DNA from: Ecdyonurus torrentis | Taxonomy: Eukaryota; Arthropoda; Insecta; Ephemeroptera; Heptageniidae | NCBI GenBank assembly: GCA_949318235.1 | Contig: OX439129.1 | Coordinates: 29,603,243 to 29,667,242 of the forward strand | Direction: 5' to 3' | DNA length: 64,000 nt | Shown here: piece after piece, positions 57,481 through 64,000 of the stretch | Position numbering within the stretch: position 1 is the first letter of the stretch | How the letters are laid out: each line of letters opens with the position of its first letter | Translations under genes and position numbers: made by a program | The notes under the pieces: model-generated | The model's input: only the letters and a program-made list of their open reading frames with translations | What the model was told of the DNA's origin: nothing | Database searches by the model: none

Positions 57481-57668
57481 ACTACGTTTAAATGGGTTTA
57501 CATGGTTTCGACGGTTTTTCTAGGCTATCATGGTGAATGCCGGGCTATGTACTTACTAAGGCTGTGGTCAGCCCGTGTGTGCTGTTTCCATTGATTGGAA
57601 AAGTCCTTAACTGTCAATAAGACAAGGTCTTGACTGGGACTAGGATTGGTGTAGCACGATAACACAAT
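57481..57668. other. GC-richer island, possible SINE or LINE 3' end relic
   Basis: About 190 bp of complex sequence (GGTTTCGACGG, GGCTATCATGGTGAATGCC, GGGCTATGTACTTACTAAGG) in low-complexity surroundings, with a GGGCT/AGCCC stem. The style recalls conserved 3' domains of retroposons. No tRNA-like A and B boxes or terminal duplication can be shown, so class and strand are undecided. An RNA gene is an alternative. Confidence 0.3.
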
Positions 57669-57987
57669 ATGGCAAGAAACAAAATGTAACATAGTAAATA
57701 ATGTATTTTGTTATAGTGAATATTGTATACGGGTATACGTTGTATCTTTCTTAAAAGAAAATATGTATTTAATAAAATACTATTACAAGAAAATTATGTC
57801 AAATATGTCAATCATGTAATTGCGGGTGTTATGATATCTCTATATAAAAATATTTTATTATTATTACTATTAGATGTATAAAATTGCAATAATATTACAT
57901 CTATGGTTGTATTTGGAAATCTTATTTGAAGATTGGGAATGAGTTTGGATGAATAATTGATTGGTTTATTTATTTACCAACGTTAAA

Positions 57988-58023
<36 letters not shown>

Positions 58024-58719
58024 TACTTGAACTCTGCAGCTCACAACACACAATATTATTATCAAACCGGTTGCACCTGAACACTGCGGACATTTTAATG
58101 GGTTAAAAGTACACAAACCTTGGCTTCATAAAATATGAATCCTTAAGTTGCTGAAACAGCTTTTTTTCTTTCTCCATTAACACCGAATGAACATTAATAA
58201 TGAAACTATATATATATTTTACTATAATTAATATTCGAAAAGGATAGTATTTTAATATTTCAAATCGTATTAAAATAATAACGGATTATTAATAATAAAT
58301 TGTTACACAAATGCATTATTGTATAATGAATAATTATTACAGAAACAGTTCAGGCAGAAAACAACGCAATTAAAATCTCATACATTAATATAAAACAAAA
58401 TTTAATTCTCTCTCTCTCTCTCTCTTTTAATGTAGAAATTTGAATTAAAATGGTGATCAAATCGAATCTTTATACTATTGTTTTCAATTCAAAATAAATA
58501 AATTACATACATTGACAACTAATAATTATTTCTACCGTAATATTATTACCTGTACATGTCACATTTTGTAACGTAATATAAATTATAAAAATACAATTCA
58601 ATTTTTTTTTTTTGTAAGTTAAATGTATAATTTTATAGGTGTTTCCAGAACTACAGAAAATATATATAAACGACAAAACAAAAGAAAAATTTACCACACC
58701 AGAAGATTTAATATTCTCT

Positions 58720-58764
<45 letters not shown>

Positions 58765-59562
58765 TACGCATAAAGTTTAAAATTTTAATAATAAAGTATC
58801 CTCCCTTTTATTTAAGGTGTTGTTTTGTTTCTTTGTATTAAAAATTCTTCATTTTAAGTCATGCATTTACTTACATTTTATGTATGAAGAAAGAAGAAAA
58901 TAAGTAAGTACAATAAGAAAAAAAAATACTGTAACACATTTTATAAAAGTATTTAAATGTAAATTTAACATCCGTAGTTGTCACGTGTGAGTAAAAAAAA
59001 AAATAATAAAAAATAACACTTCTTAACACCCACTAGAAAATGTACAATTAATATAAAATATATTTTCTAAAGAATAAAACCGTTATATAATAAAGAAGAA
59101 GAATAGTTTATTATCACATATGTACAAGATGTTATCTTAATCCATTTAATTAATTGATCTATAAATTAACCATATCTATTTATATAATCTGTATCATTAT
59201 ATTTATTAAGTTTGTACTAATCAACATTTAAGATTTTTTTTAGCTATGAAATGATTTACTATAATTAAGTTCATTTTATTCATATATAATATTTTGAAGC
59301 TAATATATTTGTACTACTTGTAATTTATTTAATTTCTTAATCTATTACAACTTTATTTGAGTTAGATTTTTTTATATTAATGCGCAAAGTAATTATTAAA
59401 AAAAAAAAAATCTTTACGTTATTTAGTAGCAAAATTTATAGCTAATTTTTTTCGTATAAACATTTTTGAAGTTTCTATTTTTTTTAGATGTTAAAAAGAA
59501 TATTGCTCACAGAACTTTTCTGAATTCTTTACGTAGTGGTACTGTACATTCCTTTCTTTATT

Positions 59563-59595
<33 letters not shown>

Positions 59596-60692
59596 TGTAA
59601 GGGTGGCGTCAGCTAAAATTATTGAGCTCTGCTTTCCTCATACTAAATTGCGGGTGGTTTTGTGTTCAAAGAGTCAAGCGTAAGAGATGTGCGAGATATG
59701 AAACGTAAGGTCGATTGCACATATATAAAAACTACATCATGCCATCATTTTCATACTACAATAAAACATACACTGAAAAAAAAAAACTTAATTTAAGTTG
59801 ATTGTTAAATCAACAATAATTTGAAAGCTCTTACGTAAAGTCACAGTTGGTTTGCTAAACTGATTTTACTTGTGTTTCGTCTCTATTTATTTAGTAGAAA
59901 GGGTTAAATAGAGTTTTGTAACTTTGTACAATAATATAAGAGAGACCAAGAAGTTTTGTATTTATATATATTAATACAGCACTTGCTTATAATTGCTTCA
60001 AAAACTTATGGTCATTTTTGTTTTAAAACGTAACATCTTTTTTTTTTTTTCCAATAACCAACCCGTAACGTACAAAACAACTTGAATTATAAGGAAAATA
60101 ATAATAACTGTTAAATTAATTTTTGGGGTCATTTAAAAAGTTTTAATTGAATTTTTAGCTAGTACATAAAATAAATGTAACTTCTCTCAGTGGTTAATAT
60201 AATATATAATAAATATATATGCGAATGTTCATAAATTTTTATTTTAATTGTATAAAACTATAAAATTTACTTTTCTTTTTATTTTATTGTATTTCAAATA
60301 CCCTTAGGACTTAGGTTTCAATTTTTTTTAATTCTATAGCGCTTAGTTCAAAAGCTATATAAAAAGCAAACCATCATATTTATGATTCTGATTATATAAA
60401 GTTTAATCTTTTTTACATAACTTTTTCATGCTTTGTTCTTTTTCAATATCTGATATGTGTATCATTATTTTATCTTAAAACAAAGTAATATAAAAAACAA
60501 AAAAAGAATAATATGTTATAAAAATCTTTATAACTCTTCAACATGCAATAAGTTATATTATATATTTTTTAATATAAAATATAATAGATAGGTTGTAATA
60601 TTTCTAGAAAATATGAAAAAGTATCTGATGATTTTCTGTAACCGTTTATCATTTTATAATTTACAATTAATTCAATAATTAATTCTACATAC

Positions 60693-60694
<2 letters not shown>

Positions 60695-60744
<50 letters not shown>
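60695..60744. repeat. (AT)n microsatellite
   Basis: 50 bp of alternating AT. Confidence 0.92.
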
Positions 60745-60748
<4 letters not shown>

Positions 60749-62268
60749 TATAGTAATATAAACATTATAATTAAATGTTATCAATCAGTATATTAGATTT
60801 ATTGCATAATGATAGATTATTTGTTTATAGTACTTATAAGTATACAATAATTAATCATGTTTACACATGATATATTATTGTATTGTAAAAGAGAATAAAG
60901 AGTAATAAATCGACTTATTCTATTATAAATGTGTAAGGTTATTGCTCTATATTTTCTAGAACAATAATTTTATATAAAAAGAAAAATGGAGTTTTTTTTT
61001 TTATGTAGGAAGCTACTATTTCTCTACTCTATAATATAATATAGTAGAGAAAATGTCCAGCATTATACGTATGTATGTACAGTATTATGCTTCTTTGAAA
61101 ACATGCCAATTTTATTTTATAATACATACATGTAATATAGTTACGGTAACCTTTAAATCTTGATAACGCCTTTATGTGAATTCTTTTCTTATATATTTTT
61201 ATTATATCCTGATTTTAATTTTGAGTAGGAGTATGTAACAAAATTAATATTGTAAAAGTAACTAGTAATTATTTGTAATAAATATTTATTTTAAAATTAT
61301 TCTAATTGCTCAATGTGATTCATTAGTATTTTTTTCTTGTTCTTTTTATTTTTAATAATTTTTAAATTCTGTTATTTTTATGTAAATTGATTTTTTTTAA
61401 ACAAAACTGGAAACAGATATTCAATAAGGAATTATATTAGTAGGTGGATATAATAAATTTGTTTTTAAATTGCCCAACCCTATTATTTTAATTAATCCTA
61501 TAAAGAAGAATTTAGCAAAACTTAATGTTTGTTAAAAGATTTATTATATAGATTATTTTATGTTTCATTTGTATGTATACCATTAAGAATTGTCTATCTT
61601 AATTATTTATCCTTTCCTTACCAGTGTAAGTCTCTAATGTTATCTAAGTTTATGGTTAAATTATGATAGCTCTTATATGCGATTCACTAATGAAGCTTGA
61701 CTTTGCTTCTGAATTACGCAATTTCATTCTCTGACAAAATACAAACCATACAGAGAGTAAGTAAAACTTGTAAATTAAACTTCGTGTATAAACTTACCAA
61801 ACTTGTTGTACAACCAACTTCTTGTATGAATTATTACATCTATATATACATAATGATACGATTATGATTTATTTCTTTTGTTTATATATTATAAGCCTAC
61901 ATAATCACTCTGTCTGTGTTTAATATACGTAGAAATTGTAGTCTAATTCTATATAGTTAGAGTATATATATATATATTTATATATGTATATATTTAAATA
62001 TGTGTTTATTTACCTTTATTACGTCATAAAAGGTGCAGTACGTAGAATAATTTATATATATAAGTCACATACATTTTATAAAATAAACTCTGTGGATGAT
62101 GCTATATATACTCACAGTCAGTGTTTGTAATAAGGAAGGACGTACCAAAAATATATTTTTAAATCTGATAAGCTAGAATATAAAGTAACAAAATTATATG
62201 CGGGGTATTTTTTTTTAAATAAAAATATTATTTTTTGTATATGTCATATTAAATATTACTGCTAACAA

Positions 62269-62272
<4 letters not shown>

Positions 62273-62335
<63 letters not shown>
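62273..62335. repeat. (GA)n microsatellite
   Basis: 63 bp of perfect GA. Confidence 0.95.
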
Positions 62336-62337
<2 letters not shown>

Positions 62338-62612
62338 GATATTTTAATTTTCAAACGAAAGAAAAAAATTTTAAGCTTTTTAGAAATCCTATATGAATTC
62401 ATACAATATTCATATTAAATTTTGGGACTGATTCAATATCTTTGAAAGTGTTAGAAATGAAATGATATAATATATTTTCTTCCTCTCTTTTTAACTTTAC
62501 TATTTCTTACAAAGCTGGCTTTATAAGATGATATGACTTAGGGCGAGTAGAATATTACATATATGAGGCTTGCCTTTTTCTCTCACACTCCTTTTTCGTT
62601 TCTCTCTTCTTC

Positions 62613-62651
<39 letters not shown>

Positions 62652-62952
62652 TTGCAATACGAGTTTTCGGCCAAGTCACGTTTCAGGCACACGATGTGTT
62701 TATTGGACCCATGACTCGTTCAGTTTAAAAAACTTCGCTTAAATGTTTCGGAAAAAAAAGTGTAATTTAATATTATGTTTTACTATATACGTTATAATAT
62801 TTTTCATTGAGGTACTTCATCATACTTTTTCATATATATAAAAATAGTATTAAATAATGTTAAAAATATTATCTGCAAATATATATTTTTTAATTTGATA
62901 TAAAAATCACTTCATCGTATTATAAATTGTATTGTAAGCAATAAATTTAGGT

Positions 62953-63075
<123 letters not shown>

Positions 63076-63100
63076 AATTGTTTTACACATTTATTAATAG

Positions 63101-64000
63101 TACGAGGGTCATTCAAAAAGTTCGCGGACTACCATATAAATGTACCACCTAGAAAAAAAGTAACTACTGGCCAACTATGGGACACATTTCAATAGATCAG
63201 GGTTAAATTTTCAGCCTTCAAGCATGCGGCATGACTTCAGGATTCTACTTTAAGTGAAGTAAGGTCCTAGAAAATGAAAAATAGTGCATATCAATGCACT
63301 TGTCGTAAAGTTTAATGTGCTGTAAAAACTTAGCATCAAAAGATACATATTTGCAGTTTATATACAAATATTAAGGACAAAATATATTTTAATTTCAACT
63401 ACTAAAAGTCTAAAAAAGTGAATTTTTAGTGTGATAAAGGAAGCTTCAAAGTAAAGCCTTCTGTTACCATGAAAATTTGCACTTATTTTGTATTATGCAT
63501 AATATTGTTACCTCAAATTTAAAATAACATCTTGATTTTAACATTATTTGAAAGAGTACATTTCAAACTTTTGTTTTGTGTGCGTAACTTGCATGTTTAG
63601 TCTAAATCATGAACACAAAATTGACTTGAAAAGAGGCTGCCGCATTTTGACAAAAAATGGACATTGTTGTTTTTCATGAATTTTTCGGACGAGTCCAATT
63701 TAAATGGGTTTTATTTTTGATATAAAATTGATATTTACAGTATTGATGCACTAACTTTAAAGGAACAAAATGACTCAAGAAAAATTTTAATCGGGCAATT
63801 AGGCTAAATTTTAGAGTTCTGCAAAGTTCTACAAAACGTAAAATAGCGCGTTTTTTCGGACCTTTACTGAAACGGCTATAAAGCTTAAAAAAAAAGAACA
63901 CACCCAGCTGAAAATTTAGGGACAATCTACTAAAATAACACTAATTCTATTACAAAATTTAATTTTTGGATATTTAAAAATTTTGTATGGTAGTCCGCGA
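63101..64000. mobile_element. Mariner-type element, right end cut by the window
   Basis: The left end reads TACGAGGGTCATTCAAAAAG and then TTCGCGGACTACCAT, of the style found at mariner-family termini, starting at a TA target. The last 14 bases of the window (ATGGTAGTCCGCGA) are the exact reverse complement of 63122-63135. The right terminal repeat therefore begins here and about 20 bases lie beyond 64000. Expected length is about 920 bp, short for an autonomous mariner. No transposase frame with its D,D34D residues is visible. Confidence 0.75.

Overview
The window is AT-rich nuclear DNA of a multicellular animal, most probably an invertebrate and perhaps an arthropod. The reasons are spliced coding exons with GT-AG boundaries (one probably GC-AG), GC-rich exons inside introns and spacers that are mostly A+T, very many long dinucleotide microsatellites and mononucleotide runs, and several kinds of short terminal-inverted-repeat transposons. 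No bacterial, organellar or viral gene is recognisable. Species-level placement cannot be made from the sequence alone.

Two protein-coding genes can be supported, both in the left 24 kb. They are paralogues in a tail-to-tail (convergent) arrangement, with about 9.2 kb between their stop codons. The plus-strand gene (exons 1223-1402, 3544-3804, 6141-6263) encodes a predicted 187-residue protein with a PPxY motif and a cysteine-rich C-terminal module that ends in TLL. The minus-strand gene (visible exons 24231-23902, 21435-21365, 16716-16534, 15605-15492) encodes the end of a transmembrane segment, a five-arginine stop-transfer cluster and a cytoplasmic tail. That tail ends in the same cysteine module and in SLL. 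In both genes a phase-0 intron interrupts the module at exactly the same place, just after DCQ. The 5' exons of the minus-strand gene were not found and probably lie to the right, possibly beyond the window. I do not recognise the family by name.

From 6.3 to 15.5 kb lies the spacer between the two stop codons, with one palindromic MITE bounded by TTAA and one weaker inverted-repeat element. From 15.5 to 24.2 kb lies the minus-strand gene. Its introns hold a 204-bp (AC)n tract, a perfect GC-rich hairpin, a 1.28-kb inverted-repeat transposon carrying two spliced-looking coding segments, and a hairpin MITE. It also contains a candidate 9-nt microexon behind an unusually strong pyrimidine tract.

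From 24.3 kb to the right end I see no gene I can defend. The sequence is low-complexity A+T, some forty long simple repeats, and a set of mobile-element relics. These are an AT-flanked MITE (24.35 kb), a second copy of the TTAA-flanked MITE (26 kb), a Tc1-like MITE (36 kb), and a 1.39-kb hAT-like element inserted into an (AT)n repeat (48.2-49.6 kb). Further right are another TTAA-flanked MITE (56.8-57.1 kb), a GC-richer retroposon-like island (57.5 kb) and a mariner-type element cut by the right edge (63.1-64.0 kb).
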